Shown here piece after piece: positions 1 to 8,354 of a DNA stretch of 64,000 bases (position 1 is the stretch's first letter; each line of letters begins with the position of its first letter). The notes under the pieces were generated by a model. That model made no database searches. It saw nothing but the letters and a program-made list of their open reading frames with translations, and had not been told where the DNA came from. The translations under genes and the position numbers were made by a program. Origin of the DNA: Lachnoclostridium sp. An169. Its GTDB lineage: Bacteria > Bacillota > Clostridia > Lachnospirales > Lachnospiraceae. The stretch is taken from positions 31,028 through 95,027 of the forward strand of contig NZ_NFKT01000019.1 of the NCBI RefSeq assembly GCF_002160525.1. The letters are read 5' to 3'.

Positions 1-1499
1 TCGCTGCGCTTTAAATGTCCCTCTACATTGGGGAACTCATACATTCCCGCCAGGAGCCCGCTGTTCCCCCGTTTACGGATTGCCACAGAATTGCTGTCAC
101 AGAAGACAAACACCGTTCTCTCCTCAATTCTGCGCGCTTTTGCTTTCTGCTTTACAGGATACTCCCGCTGCGTTCCCTCCTCTTTTGCACGGCAGATGCC
201 CCTCACCGGGCAAATCTCGCATTTCGGCTCTCCGTTCGGCAGACAGACCACCGCGCCCAGTTCGATCAGGCTCTGGTTGAAATCTCCCGCCGCATCCCGG
301 GGGATCACTTCCTCTACCATTTTCTCGATCTCTTTCTTTACCGAGGCTTTCATAATGTCACCGCTGTATGCAAGAAGCCTTGTCACCACCCGGAGTACGT
401 TTCCGTCCACCGCCGGTTTTGGTATGCCATATACGAAAGAACTGATTGCGCCTGCGGTATAGCTGCCGATCCCCTTGAGGGTACAGATTTCCTCATAAGT
501 CTCCGGAAACTTTCCTCCGTACTCTTCCATAATCTGTTCCGCTGCCTTTTTCAGGTTCCGGGCACGGCTGTAATACCCCAGCCCCTCCCACAGCTTCAGA
601 AGCCGGTCCTCCGGTACTTCAGCAAGTGCCTTTATATCCGGCAGTTCCGCCAGGAATCTCTCATAGTAGGGCTTCACAGCCTCCACCCGTGTCTGCTGCA
701 GCATGATCTCCGAGATCCAGACCCGGTAGGCATTCATCCGTTTCCGCCAGGGCAGGTCTCTCCTGTTTGTTCGATACCACTCTATCAGCGGATTCACTGC
801 TTCTTTGAGCCTGGGGCTTAGAAGCACTACATCCACGGGATCTTTGATGCAGATGCTGTCCGGCGTCACATCGCAGTCATATGCCAGAATGCGGACTCCC
901 GCTGCAGCCGCCCTTTTCAGCGCCTCCGCAAATGCCGGATGAGTATCGGTATTTGGTGTAAAATACCGGACTCCTTTCATCTGAATCACGAAAAAGACGT
1001 AAGTCTCGTATCCCTCTTTCTTCGCCTTTATCAGTTCTTCCAGGTGCTTTACCGCCCGCTCACTGGGCGCATCCGGGAAACGGCACACGCCGTCCTCCTC
1101 GAGGGTCACGCCCTTTACCTCGATAAAAATCCGCCTGCCTTCCGACTCCACATAAAGATCAAACCGGGAATTTCTGTAAGTCGTCTCCGGTTTCACCAGG
1201 GACGGCTTTCCGAAATATCCGCTCTCACGGACCCACTCCTCTGCCACACGGTTCGGTATCTGAGAATCCATATTGATCATGCGCTCTCCTTTTTCCACCG
1301 CGATCAGGTCCCATCTTGTCTTTCTCGCCGGATTATCGCTCTCCTGAATATATACCGCAGCCCCCGGCACCAGAAGCTCCGCGCAGCGCCCGGTATTCTT
1401 CACATGCACCGTCTCCCTCTTCCCGTCCAAATCCACATAGGCGATAAAACGGTTCGGGCGCTCGACAAAGAATGCCCTGTGTATTCTCTCATATCTCAT
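1..1499 (-). CDS. SfsA-MutY fusion protein, 3' end cut by window
   Basis: One open frame of 499 codons runs from ATG at 1499 off the window edge. Residues 1 to about 225 are SfsA (DNA/RNA nuclease family, PD-(D/E)XK-like): the acidic site is visible as SRFDLYVE followed by IFIEVKGV. From about residue 228 the frame continues without a stop into MutY, the adenine glycosylase that removes A opposite 8-oxoG: LPWR, ISEIMLQQT with catalytic Glu near residue 264, the HhH motif LKGIGSYTAGAI, VDGN with catalytic Asp near 365, and four cluster cysteines spaced C-x7-C-x2-C-x5-C from about residue 419. The MutY part has no separate start or ribosome site at the junction and its usual N-terminal helix follows the SfsA tail directly. 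The start has GAGGTCAG upstream. The 8-oxoG-recognition C-terminal domain lies partly outside the window. The fusion is read directly; a joint function is inference. Confidence 0.9.
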   Translation of the reverse strand, partial: MRYERIHRAFFVERPNRFIAYVDLDGKRETVHVKNTGRCAELLVPGAAVYIQESDNPARKTRWDLIAVEKGERMINMDSQIPNRVAEEWVRESGYFGKPSLVKPETTYRNSRFDLYVESEGRRIFIEVKGVTLEEDGVCRFPDAPSERAVKHLEELIKAKKEGYETYVFFVIQMKGVRYFTPNTDTHPAFAEALKRAAAAGVRILAYDCDVTPDSICIKDPVDVVLLSPRLKEAVNPLIEWYRTNRRDLPWRKRMNAYRVWISEIMLQQTRVEAVKPYYERFLAELPDIKALAEVPEDRLLKLWEGLGYYSRARNLKKAAEQIMEEYGGKFPETYEEICTLKGIGSYTAGAISSFVYGIPKPAVDGNVLRVVTRLLAYSGDIMKASVKKEIEKMVEEVIPRDAAGDFNQSLIELGAVVCLPNGEPKCEICPVRGICRAKEEGTQREYPVKQKAKARRIEERTVFVFCDSNSVAIRKRGNSGLLAGMYEFPNVEGHLKRS

Positions 1500-1530
1500 A
1501 GCTCTGACCTCATTGAATCTTTTGATAATA

Positions 1531-1565
1531 TTGAAAAATCAGCCTGCTGGAGACTGATTTTTCAA
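1531..1565 (-). terminator. Hairpin after the amino-acid ABC operon
   Basis: A perfect 12-bp stem (1531-1542 with 1554-1565) with an 11-nt loop lies between the ATPase stop at 1647 and the sfsA-mutY start at 1499. On the minus strand the downstream arm itself carries a run of T, fitting an intrinsic terminator for the transporter operon, although the T run is inside the stem. Confidence 0.5.
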
Positions 1566-1646
1566 AAAAATATTATTCATTTCTCATGTTTATCCACATA
1601 CTTCCTGTTCCGGAGGCATTATGCTTTTTCGCCATCTCCCGGCAGA

Positions 1647-2471
1647 TCAGAGAATCTTCGACAGGAATTCCTTCAGCCTCGGATCTTTCGGATGTTCAAA
1701 GAACTCCTCCGGCGGAGCCTCCTCAAGGATCTGCCCGTCGTCCATAAAGATAACACGGGAAGCCACCTCCCTGGCAAAGCCCATCTCATGAGTGACAACC
1801 ACCATTGTCATCCCCTCGTCTGCCAGACGCTTCATAAGCTCAAGCACTTCCCCGACCATCTCCGGGTCAAGCGCTGACGTAGGCTCGTCAAAAAGGATCA
1901 CATCCGGATTCATAGCCATGGAACGGATAATGGCAACTCTCTGCTTCTGACCGCCGGACAGGGTGGACGGGTAAACGTTCGCCTTGTCGTCCAGTCCGAT
2001 CCGCTTTAAGAGATCCATCGCCTGCTGTCTGGCCTCCTCCTGAATCTGCTTCTTCGTCTGGGTAATCGGAATCAGTTCCTCTTTCTTGCTGCGGAATACA
2101 TTTTTTATCCTCGTGATCCGGTTCTTCCGCTTCGCCTTCTTCAGATCCTGGCAGCGCAGGTAAGAGGGCGCCATCATGACGTTTTCCAGAACCGTTTTGT
2201 TGTTAAACAGATTAAAATGCTGGAACACCATCCCCATATGGCGGCGGTGCACATTGATATCCACATGCATGTCTGCAATGTCCACACCGTTGAAAATAAT
2301 ACTTCCGCCAGTCGGGTCCTCCATGCAGTTTAAACACCGCAGGAAGGTACTTTTACCGGAACCGGAGGGACCGAGCACTGCGACGATATCACCCTTGTTG
2401 ATGGTGATATTAATCCCTGTCAGGACGTCCAGAGCCCCAAAGCTTTTTCTAAGATTAATTACGTCTATCAC
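1647..2471 (-). CDS. Polar amino-acid ABC transporter, ATP-binding protein
   Basis: This 274-residue ATPase energises uptake by the permease and binding protein encoded just upstream. Walker A is GPSGSGKST near residue 34, the Q-loop is MVFQHFNLF, the signature LSGGQKQR and Walker [14 protein letters not shown], followed by the switch histidine in VVTHEMGFA, a GlnQ/HisP-type set. It is about 30 residues longer than most GlnQ proteins because a Lys/Arg-rich stretch (about residues 107-147) is inserted between the Q-loop and the signature. Its start lies inside the permease gene (17-bp overlap), which implies translational coupling. The substrate cannot be named from sequence alone. Confidence 0.93.
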   Translation of the reverse strand: MIDVINLRKSFGALDVLTGINITINKGDIVAVLGPSGSGKSTFLRCLNCMEDPTGGSIIFNGVDIADMHVDINVHRRHMGMVFQHFNLFNNKTVLENVMMAPSYLRCQDLKKAKRKNRITRIKNVFRSKKEELIPITQTKKQIQEEARQQAMDLLKRIGLDDKANVYPSTLSGGQKQRVAIIRSMAMNPDVILFDEPTSALDPEMVGEVLELMKRLADEGMTMVVVTHEMGFAREVASRVIFMDDGQILEEAPPEEFFEHPKDPRLKEFLSKIL

Positions 2472-3165
2472 TCTTCCTCAGGCTCCTTTCCATAATTCTG
2501 ATCAGCAGGGTAATGAGAAGTACCAGGGCAATGTAAATAAGAGCCATCACCAGATACGGTACCATGAATTCATAGCTGTTGCTTCCGATGTAGCTGAATG
2601 CCACATAGAGGTCAGCAGCGCCGACAAAACTTACCACCGACGTCTCCTTGATCAGGGTAATAAACTCATTTCCCAGCGTGGGGAGGATATTTTTCACCGC
2701 CTGGGGAATTACAATCATCCGCATACTCGCCCCGAAACTCAAGCCTACTGCACGTCCTGCTTCCATCTGCCCCGGATCAACGGACTGAATACCGCTTCGC
2801 ATGATCTCGGAGATATATGCACCGCTGTTCATTCCGAACACAATCATACATTCCTGCACCGATGTAAGTCCTCCGCCGATGGAAGGCATCAGCACATAAT
2901 GGAACAGAAGCAGCTGAACAACCATCGGAGCCCCGCGGAACAGTGTCACATAAACGCCGCATACCCCGTTTAAAATCCTCGGAAGCCTCTTATACTTCGG
3001 GATCACCCTGACCGTTGCAATCAGTGTTCCTATGATGATACCGATGATCAGACCGCTGACTGCGATAAGCGCAGTATTCTGAAGACCTTCAAGTACTCTT
3101 ACGTAGCCGTTCTGTCCCACGAAAATCTCTATAAACCTGTCTATTTTCTGTCCAAAATTCCCCAT
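2455..3165 (-). CDS. Polar amino-acid ABC transporter, permease
   Basis: A 236-residue inner-membrane protein of the HisM/GlnP family. Several hydrophobic segments are visible, and the cytoplasmic coupling loop reads [26 protein letters not shown], the conserved EAA motif (here [10 protein letters not shown]). It would form the membrane channel as a homodimer, because no second permease gene is present. It begins 12 bp after the binding-protein stop and overlaps the ATPase gene, so the order in the operon is binding protein, permease, ATPase. Confidence 0.93.
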   Translation of the reverse strand: MGNFGQKIDRFIEIFVGQNGYVRVLEGLQNTALIAVSGLIIGIIIGTLIATVRVIPKYKRLPRILNGVCGVYVTLFRGAPMVVQLLLFHYVLMPSIGGGLTSVQECMIVFGMNSGAYISEIMRSGIQSVDPGQMEAGRAVGLSFGASMRMIVIPQAVKNILPTLGNEFITLIKETSVVSFVGAADLYVAFSYIGSNSYEFMVPYLVMALIYIALVLLITLLIRIMERSLRKSDRRN

Positions 3166-3177
3166 TTTCTTTCCTTC

Positions 3178-4056
3178 CTACTGGAGCGCGTTGATCGCCT
3201 CTGTGATCGCCTCTGCCGGAGCTGCATCGATGATCACGTACTGAACATTATTGTTCAGCATATCCTGCACTGCAAGAGATCCGCTCTTATAAGTCTGGCA
3301 TGTCGCGTTAAGTCCCGGGAAGCCAAAGCTTTCATCTCCCTCTACATAGGAGTTTCCTGTTGTTCCCTGCTGAACGCCGATCTTTGTGTCAGACGTCAGC
3401 TCAGCAAGTTTTGCTTCTACATCCTCTTTCGTCTTGCAGTCGTCAAAAGTAGTGTCATCGCTTGGCACGATCAGACGCTGGGATGCCTGATAGTATGTAT
3501 CGGAAAATGTTACATACTCTTCTCTTTCCGGATTTACTGTCAGACCTGCCATGGCGATATCGCACATCTGCTGTCCTACAGAAAGGCATACTGCATCGAA
3601 ATCCATGTTCTGGATAACAAGTTCCTGTCCAAGCTCCTCAGCCAGCAGCGCTGCGATCTCCATATCGATTCCCACATAGTTCTCGCCTTCCATGTACTCA
3701 AAAGGCTCAAACGCTGCGTTTGTTGCAACTACAAGCTGATCCTTGGAAGTATCCAGTGCTGCGGACTCTACCGGCTGCGGCTCTCCGTCGCCGAAGTAGC
3801 GGTCAAAGATCTCGTCCAGTGTTCCGTCTTCCTGAATCTTTGCGATAAATGAATTTACCTGCTCAAGGAGTTCCGGCTGTGATTTGTCTACGCCGAATGC
3901 ATATTCTTCATCTGTCAGGTCGATATCGATTACCTTCGCGGTTCTTTTCGCACTTCCGGAGTTTCCGCCTGATGCGCCTCCGTCATTGCTTCCACATGCT
4001 GCCAGTGTTCCTGCTGCCAGTGCAGCGCACAGGCATACTGCCAAAAACTTCTTCAT
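3178..4056 (-). CDS. Amino-acid ABC transporter lipoprotein, apparently circularly permuted
   Basis: A 292-residue solute-binding lipoprotein; signal MKKFLAVCLCAALAAG with lipobox LAAC (Cys21). The ATG at 4056 is chosen over the in-frame one at 4095 because GGAGG precedes it at good distance and the signal peptide begins there. After a Gly/Ser linker, residues 46-89 (TDEEYAFGVDKSQPELL to DEIFDRYFG) match the segment that normally ends SBP_bac_3 proteins. Only then, at residue 105, does the usual mature N-terminus appear (KDQLVVATNAAFEPFEY). The protein stops at IIDAAPAEAITEAINALQ, just where a normal family member would enter that C-terminal segment. The fold is therefore probably intact with its termini moved. 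It heads the operon with permease and ATPase; ligand is probably a polar amino acid. Confidence 0.9.
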   Translation of the reverse strand: MKKFLAVCLCAALAAGTLAACGSNDGGASGGNSGSAKRTAKVIDIDLTDEEYAFGVDKSQPELLEQVNSFIAKIQEDGTLDEIFDRYFGDGEPQPVESAALDTSKDQLVVATNAAFEPFEYMEGENYVGIDMEIAALLAEELGQELVIQNMDFDAVCLSVGQQMCDIAMAGLTVNPEREEYVTFSDTYYQASQRLIVPSDDTTFDDCKTKEDVEAKLAELTSDTKIGVQQGTTGNSYVEGDESFGFPGLNATCQTYKSGSLAVQDMLNNNVQYVIIDAAPAEAITEAINALQ

Positions 4057-4111
4057 GTTCCATTCCTCCATTTTTTCTTTGAATTGCATAATCATTCAGA
4101 TTATCCCAATC

Positions 4112-4139
4112 ATTTTAGCACATTTTCTGCAAAAAACAA
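4112..4139 (-). promoter_or_regulatory. Promoter of amino-acid ABC operon
   Basis: On the minus strand a -35 TTGTTT (4134-4139) and a -10 TAAAAT (4112-4117) are separated by 16 bp, about 55 bp upstream of the chosen start of the binding-protein gene. Confidence 0.6.
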
Positions 4140-4186
4140 GCCCTTTATTCACAGTTTATGCAATCAGCCCTGTATTCACAGTTTAT
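4140..4186. repeat. Two 20-bp direct repeats abutting the promoter
   Basis: Two copies of a 20-bp sequence (4140-4159 and 4167-4186, one mismatch) lie 27 bp apart and touch the -35 box of the transporter promoter. A weaker third copy begins near 4196 inside the end of uppP. Position suggests tandem operator sites for a regulator of the transporter; the protein is unknown. Confidence 0.55.
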
Positions 4187-4197
4187 AGAGTCATTGT

Positions 4198-5025
4198 TTA
4201 TGCAGTCAGCGCTGTAATCCCGAAATAGAGGAATACAATAATGCCCAGCACGATCCTGTAATAGCCGAAAAACTTGAAATCATGGCTGCGGATGTATTTC
4301 ATCAGGAACTTGATGGAAACAATGGAAACCCCAAAGGATACCACCATTCCCAGAATCAGAAGGAACACCTGCATTCCCGTAAAATTCAATCCGAAGTGGA
4401 ACAGCTTCACGGCGCTCGCCCCCAGCATCGCCGGAATCGCCAGGAAAAATGTAAACTCTGCCGCCAGCCCCCGGGAGACGCCGAGCATCAGTGCTCCCAC
4501 AATGGTGGCGCCAGACCGGGAAGTGCCGGGGATCAGGGCAAGCATCTGGAACACGCCGATAATCAGAACCATCGGTACCGTAAGCCCGGACAGTTTCCTC
4601 ACCCGTGGTTCTTTGCCCTTCTGATAATTCTCCACCACGATAAACAGGATTCCGTATATAATCAGAGTAGCCGCCACAACATAGGCGTTGTTAAACTTTT
4701 CTTCTATAAAATCATTCAGCGAGAGCCCCACGACAGCTGCGGGGATAGAGCCGATGACGACTTTGATCCAGAGCTGTATGGTGAGTTTTTTCTGCTTTTC
4801 CGTCTTTCTCGGTGAGAACGGATTCAGCCGGTGGAAATAGAGCACAACCACTGCCATGATAGCGCCGAGCTGGATTACTACATTAAACATATCGATAAAT
4901 GCCTGTTCCTGGTCAAGCGACAGCAGTTCATTCATGAGAATCAGATGTCCCGTACTGCTGATCGGGAGCCACTCTGTAATTCCCTCCACAATGCCGAGTA
5001 TAATAACCTTCAATGCATCCAACAT
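4198..5025 (-). CDS. uppP: Undecaprenyl-diphosphatase (BacA/UppP)
   Basis: This membrane enzyme of 275 residues recycles undecaprenyl pyrophosphate to the monophosphate carrier for cell-wall synthesis. The family signature GIVEGITEWLPISSTGHLIL is at the N-terminus in two parts (GIVEGITEWLP, SSTGHL), and the second signature LIPGTSRSGATI is present near residue 170, with multiple membrane segments. The ATG at 5025 follows GAGGAGGG; an upstream in-frame start at 5097 would add a non-conserved leader inside the neighbouring gene. It lies 13 bp after the HAD phosphatase gene, probably in the same transcript. Confidence 0.95.
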   Translation of the reverse strand: MLDALKVIILGIVEGITEWLPISSTGHLILMNELLSLDQEQAFIDMFNVVIQLGAIMAVVVLYFHRLNPFSPRKTEKQKKLTIQLWIKVVIGSIPAAVVGLSLNDFIEEKFNNAYVVAATLIIYGILFIVVENYQKGKEPRVRKLSGLTVPMVLIIGVFQMLALIPGTSRSGATIVGALMLGVSRGLAAEFTFFLAIPAMLGASAVKLFHFGLNFTGMQVFLLILGMVVSFGVSIVSIKFLMKYIRSHDFKFFGYYRIVLGIIVFLYFGITALTA

Positions 5026-5038
5026 AGCTTTTCCCTCC

Positions 5039-5869
5039 TCAAAGAGCAAATTTTTCGATTGCTTTGGCAGGGCCCTCCTCATTGTTGCTTTCGGCAATAT
5101 AATCCGCTACTTCTTTTACTGCAGCATCTGCATTCGCCGGAGCCACGCCGAATCCTGCTTCCCTGAGCATGGCAACATCATTATCTCCATCTCCGCACGC
5201 CATGATTTCTTCCCTCCTGATTCCCAGGAGCCTCCCCAGGCTGATCAGCCCGGTGCCTTTGTTGACGCCCGCTGCATTGATCTCTATATTATAATGAAGA
5301 GATCCCACCAGATCCAGACCTTCCACCTGTTCAAGCTCATGCCAGGCCTGTGTCCGCTCGTCCATGCTGGCAAACAGCGCCTGGACCTTGTCAAGAGGCC
5401 GGTTTTCTTTCTCCAGCAGTTCCATGATATCTTTCGTCGGTATCCTCGTCTTTCTCATATATTCCCACATGTTCGGATTGTGGTGATACCGCTCAACATG
5501 GTCCATTTTCTCTTTTTCCGCGTATCCCTGCCCGTCAAAGTATACCTCTTGTAGCGTATCATATTTCCCGCAGATTTCCAATGCTTTTTTTGCCAGTTCC
5601 GGAGAAAGGAGATGTTCCTCAAGTATCCGTCCTTCCAGAGTATCGATGATCCGCGCTCCATTGGCTGTCAGGGCATACCGCATGCCCGGAAAATTCCTCA
5701 GTTCTTCCGGTATGCCGGTCCACGGACGACCGGTTGCCACGAGCACAATAATCCCTTTTTCCACAGCCCGTTTCAGTATGTCCTTTGTATACGGGAGCAG
5801 TTCCTTCCTGTCATTGAGCAGCGTTCCGTCCAGATCCAGCCCTATCATCTTTATTTTTCTTTTTTCCAT
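5039..5869 (-). CDS. Cof-type HAD-IIB family phosphatase
   Basis: A 276-residue cytoplasmic haloacid-dehalogenase phosphatase. Motif I is GLDLDGTLLND (nucleophile Asp), motif II LVATGRP, and motif IV CGDGDNDVAML, with the conserved motif III Lys in NAAGVNKGTGL. The cap between about residues 85 and 190 places it in class IIB, whose members hydrolyse sugar phosphates, flavin or cofactor phosphates; the substrate cannot be assigned. The start at 5869 is preferred to the in-frame one at 5899 because GAGAGGG precedes it. It is upstream of uppP and probably cotranscribed. Confidence 0.9.
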   Translation of the reverse strand: MEKRKIKMIGLDLDGTLLNDRKELLPYTKDILKRAVEKGIIVLVATGRPWTGIPEELRNFPGMRYALTANGARIIDTLEGRILEEHLLSPELAKKALEICGKYDTLQEVYFDGQGYAEKEKMDHVERYHHNPNMWEYMRKTRIPTKDIMELLEKENRPLDKVQALFASMDERTQAWHELEQVEGLDLVGSLHYNIEINAAGVNKGTGLISLGRLLGIRREEIMACGDGDNDVAMLREAGFGVAPANADAAVKEVADYIAESNNEEGPAKAIEKFAL

Positions 5870-5969
5870 GTTGATTTTCCCTCTCTGTACATTTTTCACA
5901 AAAATTTACTTTTCTCTTTAAATTCTGAAACAATTATGTAAACTTTTTATAACTTAATTGTAACAGGGT

Positions 5970-5998
5970 TTGCTATCTTACGCAATTTATAGTATAAT
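5970..5998 (+). promoter_or_regulatory. Promoter of SleB-like hydrolase gene
   Basis: A -35 TTGCTA (5970-5975) and a consensus -10 TATAAT (5993-5998) with 17-bp spacing lie 50 bp upstream of the plus-strand start at 6051. Confidence 0.75.
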
Positions 5999-6050
5999 AT
6001 TATTCCGTAATAGAGCAATAGAAAAGTGAACGGAGAAAGGAATCGGGATT

Positions 6051-7145
6051 ATGAACATCAATAAAAAGCGCTGGATGCATGCAGGAGCTGCTCTGGTGTG
6101 CTCTTTTGCAATGGTTCTTTCGGTACTCCCCGCAAAAGCGGATGACGAGATCGAGAACCTGGAGAATCAGACTTCTGCCCTCGAAAGCCAGCTTGCGGGG
6201 ATCAATCAGGAGATACTTTCCCTGAGCGAACAGATCTCATCCACAGAGATGCAGGTAGAGATGTTAAACGGCGAGATCGAGCGGACGACAGACGCACTGG
6301 CAGAAGCAGAGGCCAACGAAGAGAAACAGTACGAGGATATGAAAGCCCGTATCAAGTTTATGTACGAGAACGGGAATGCGACACTGTTAGAGATGCTTTT
6401 TTCCGCGGAAGATATGACAGATTTCCTGAACAAGGCGGATTTTATCGAGAACCTCAGCGAGTATGACAGGAATGCCCTGGACCAGCTCACCGAAGTCCAT
6501 GATGAGATCGAGTTCCAGAAGACTTCTCTGGAATCCCAGCAGGCTTCTCTCACCGAACTGCAGGGCAGTCTTGAGACACAGCAGGCGGAGCTTCAGGCAA
6601 AGGCCCAGGAGACTTCCACAAATCTTCAGGAGGTAAATGCCCGTCTTGAAGAAGCGCGCAGGTTGGAAGCGGAAAGGATTGCCGCAGAGCAGGCAGCGGC
6701 CGGGAACAGCAGTTCCGGAAGCGGATCGGGCGGAAGTTCCGGAGGCGGCAGTTATGACAGTTCGGTTACAACAGGCGGCAGCGTCAGCGCCTCGACGGAT
6801 GAAGTGACACTCCTCGCTGCACTGCTCGACTGCGAGGCAGTACAGGATTATAACAGTATGCTTGCTGTTGCTACCGTAATTATGAACCGTGTGTCCAGTC
6901 CTCTTTTTGGAAACAGCATCAGTTCCGTTATTTATGCAAGAGGCCAGTTCTCTCCCGTGTGGACAGGCAAGCTTGATGCGGTACTGAACCGTGGCCCCAG
7001 CAGTCTTGCAAGACAGGTTGCCCAGGATGCGGTAAACGGAGCGCGTCTTGCGGCAGTTTCTAACTGTTATTATTTCCTCTATGCTCCTTCCACGAACAGG
7101 AACGGAGTGGTGATCGGAGATAACCTTTTCTTCCCTTACTGGTAA
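6051..7145 (+). CDS. Secreted coiled-coil cell-wall hydrolase (SleB/CwlJ-type)
   Basis: A 364-residue exported protein. A signal peptide (about residues 1-30, ending AKA) is followed by a long coiled coil rich in Glu, Gln and Leu (about 32-215) with the motif KARIKFMYENGNATLLEML typical of CwlO/EnvC N-terminal regions. After a Gly/Ser linker (about 220-255), a hydrolase_2 (SleB/CwlJ) domain occupies about 260-364: LLAALLDCEA with the probable catalytic Glu, VATVIMNRV and a C-terminal FFPYW. It should cleave peptidoglycan. It has its own promoter and faces the phosphotransferase gene. The coiled-coil half resembles that of the M23 protein at 58951-60102, while the catalytic domain is different. 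Confidence 0.9.
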   Translation: MNINKKRWMHAGAALVCSFAMVLSVLPAKADDEIENLENQTSALESQLAGINQEILSLSEQISSTEMQVEMLNGEIERTTDALAEAEANEEKQYEDMKARIKFMYENGNATLLEMLFSAEDMTDFLNKADFIENLSEYDRNALDQLTEVHDEIEFQKTSLESQQASLTELQGSLETQQAELQAKAQETSTNLQEVNARLEEARRLEAERIAAEQAAAGNSSSGSGSGGSSGGGSYDSSVTTGGSVSASTDEVTLLAALLDCEAVQDYNSMLAVATVIMNRVSSPLFGNSISSVIYARGQFSPVWTGKLDAVLNRGPSSLARQVAQDAVNGARLAAVSNCYYFLYAPSTNRNGVVIGDNLFFPYW

Positions 7146-7178
7146 AATCTGAAAATACAGTACAAAGAGCATAACGAA

Positions 7179-7244
7179 CCTTCGTGCAGCAGACCGCCGC
7201 ACGAAGGGAAACAGGGGACATGCCGGTGCGGCATGTCCCCTGTT
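7179..7244. terminator. Double hairpin between convergent genes
   Basis: A 9-bp stem (7179-7187 with 7199-7207) is followed by a perfect 16-bp stem (7210-7225 with 7229-7244) with a three-base loop. A short T-rich stretch follows on the plus strand. It sits between two convergent genes and probably ends both transcripts. Confidence 0.7.
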
Positions 7245-7303
7245 CTTTGCATTTTCTCACTCCGGAACGTCTGTAATCCATCCGGAATTCTCTCATCGCA
7301 ATT

Positions 7304-8059
7304 CTACTGGTAATCAATGACGTCGATCCATTTCATCAGGAAATCTTTCTCCAGTTCATTGTTCTTTGTCATCTGTGCCGCCGCAACAATCGGAAGCCAC
7401 TGCTGTACGTACTGTCTTGCAGTGTCACTCTTTCTGCAGAACAGATTCATATACATATCCGCTGTCTCCTGATCCTTCAGTGCAAAAAGCAGATATGTCA
7501 TAGCTGCGTCTGCGCTTGCATTTCCCTGTGTTGCATGAGCCCAGTCAACAACCGTCATCTTGCCGTTCTTTCCTACAATCACATTGCTCGGGTTGAAATC
7601 GCCGTGGCATACCTTGTTGTGCTTTGGCATACTCTCGAGACGTGTCAGAAGTTCGTATCTCGTCGTGGCATCGATCTCTTTCAGGCTGTTGATCTGACGG
7701 GAAAGTTTATCCTTCATCCCTTTGAGGAGCGGTGAAGTCTTGCTCATGACCTCAAGCTGAAGATCAACGAAATCCTCCATGTATTTCTCCATATTCTTTC
7801 TGTCGGACTCCATCATCTCTTCCAGCGTCTTTCCATCCTTATATTCGATGACCAGGGCCCATTTTCCATCAATCTGCGTAACTTCTTTTACCTTCGGAAT
7901 ATCCAGTCCGGTCTCCTCGATCCGTGCCGTAAGAAGCGCCTCGTTGAAAACATCTGACTTCGGATGAGTCTCGCTGAACACTTTCACAATGTTGTCATCA
8001 CATCTGTATACTTCTTTGTAGGGTCTTCTGACAATAAGGTTTTTTTCTTCCAGTTTCAT
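7304..8059 (-). CDS. APH-like phosphotransferase (TIGR02172-type)
   Basis: A 251-residue cytoplasmic protein of the aminoglycoside/choline kinase fold. The Brenner-type catalytic loop is CHGDFNPSNVIV near residue 155, and the metal-binding segment is TVVDWAHA; an N-terminal ATP-binding lobe contains IVKVF and ALVIEYKDG. Such proteins are common in Clostridia and are not necessarily resistance enzymes; substrate unknown. ATG at 8059 is chosen because AAGGAGGAC precedes it; the start at 8083 would lack a site. A consensus TATAAT on the minus strand (8104-8109) lies about 45 bp upstream, with only a weak -35. Confidence 0.85.
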   Translation of the reverse strand: MKLEEKNLIVRRPYKEVYRCDDNIVKVFSETHPKSDVFNEALLTARIEETGLDIPKVKEVTQIDGKWALVIEYKDGKTLEEMMESDRKNMEKYMEDFVDLQLEVMSKTSPLLKGMKDKLSRQINSLKEIDATTRYELLTRLESMPKHNKVCHGDFNPSNVIVGKNGKMTVVDWAHATQGNASADAAMTYLLFALKDQETADMYMNLFCRKSDTARQYVQQWLPIVAAAQMTKNNELEKDFLMKWIDVIDYQ

Positions 8060-8229
8060 AGATGTTGTCCTCCTTATGAGCATTACTTTTTTTCGATAGC
8101 CACATTATACAACAGAAAAAAACGTAATGAAACCCCTTCAAAGCAATTTTGTGCATTTTTTAACCATCTTTTTTTATCTCATATTATTGTTAATATTTTA
8201 ACCATTAATCGTAACACCCTACATCAGGC

Positions 8230-8293
8230 AAAAAAAAGCAGGTACTTTCTTCCGCCTTCAGTATTTTCTGAATCTGCGGTCAAAAGTACCTGC
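8230..8293 (-). terminator. adhE terminator
   Basis: On the minus strand an 11-bp stem (8283-8293 with 8238-8248), containing a second inner hairpin, is followed by eight T. It lies 60 bp after the adhE stop and is a clear intrinsic terminator. The rest of 8060-8354 holds only the upstream promoter region of the phosphotransferase gene. Confidence 0.85.
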
Positions 8294-8354
8294 CATGATT
8301 ATCCGTATTTATCGGATCACTATCTGTCTGATCCGTATTTGACGGAATGCTCTA

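Noticed and set aside
7060..7317. 85-residue minus-strand frame through the double hairpin
   Set aside because: It runs through the terminator and the end of the hydrolase gene; no ribosome site or homology pattern.
7304..8059. Aminoglycoside resistance gene
   Set aside because: The APH fold is shared by many housekeeping kinases, and nothing in the context suggests resistance or transfer.
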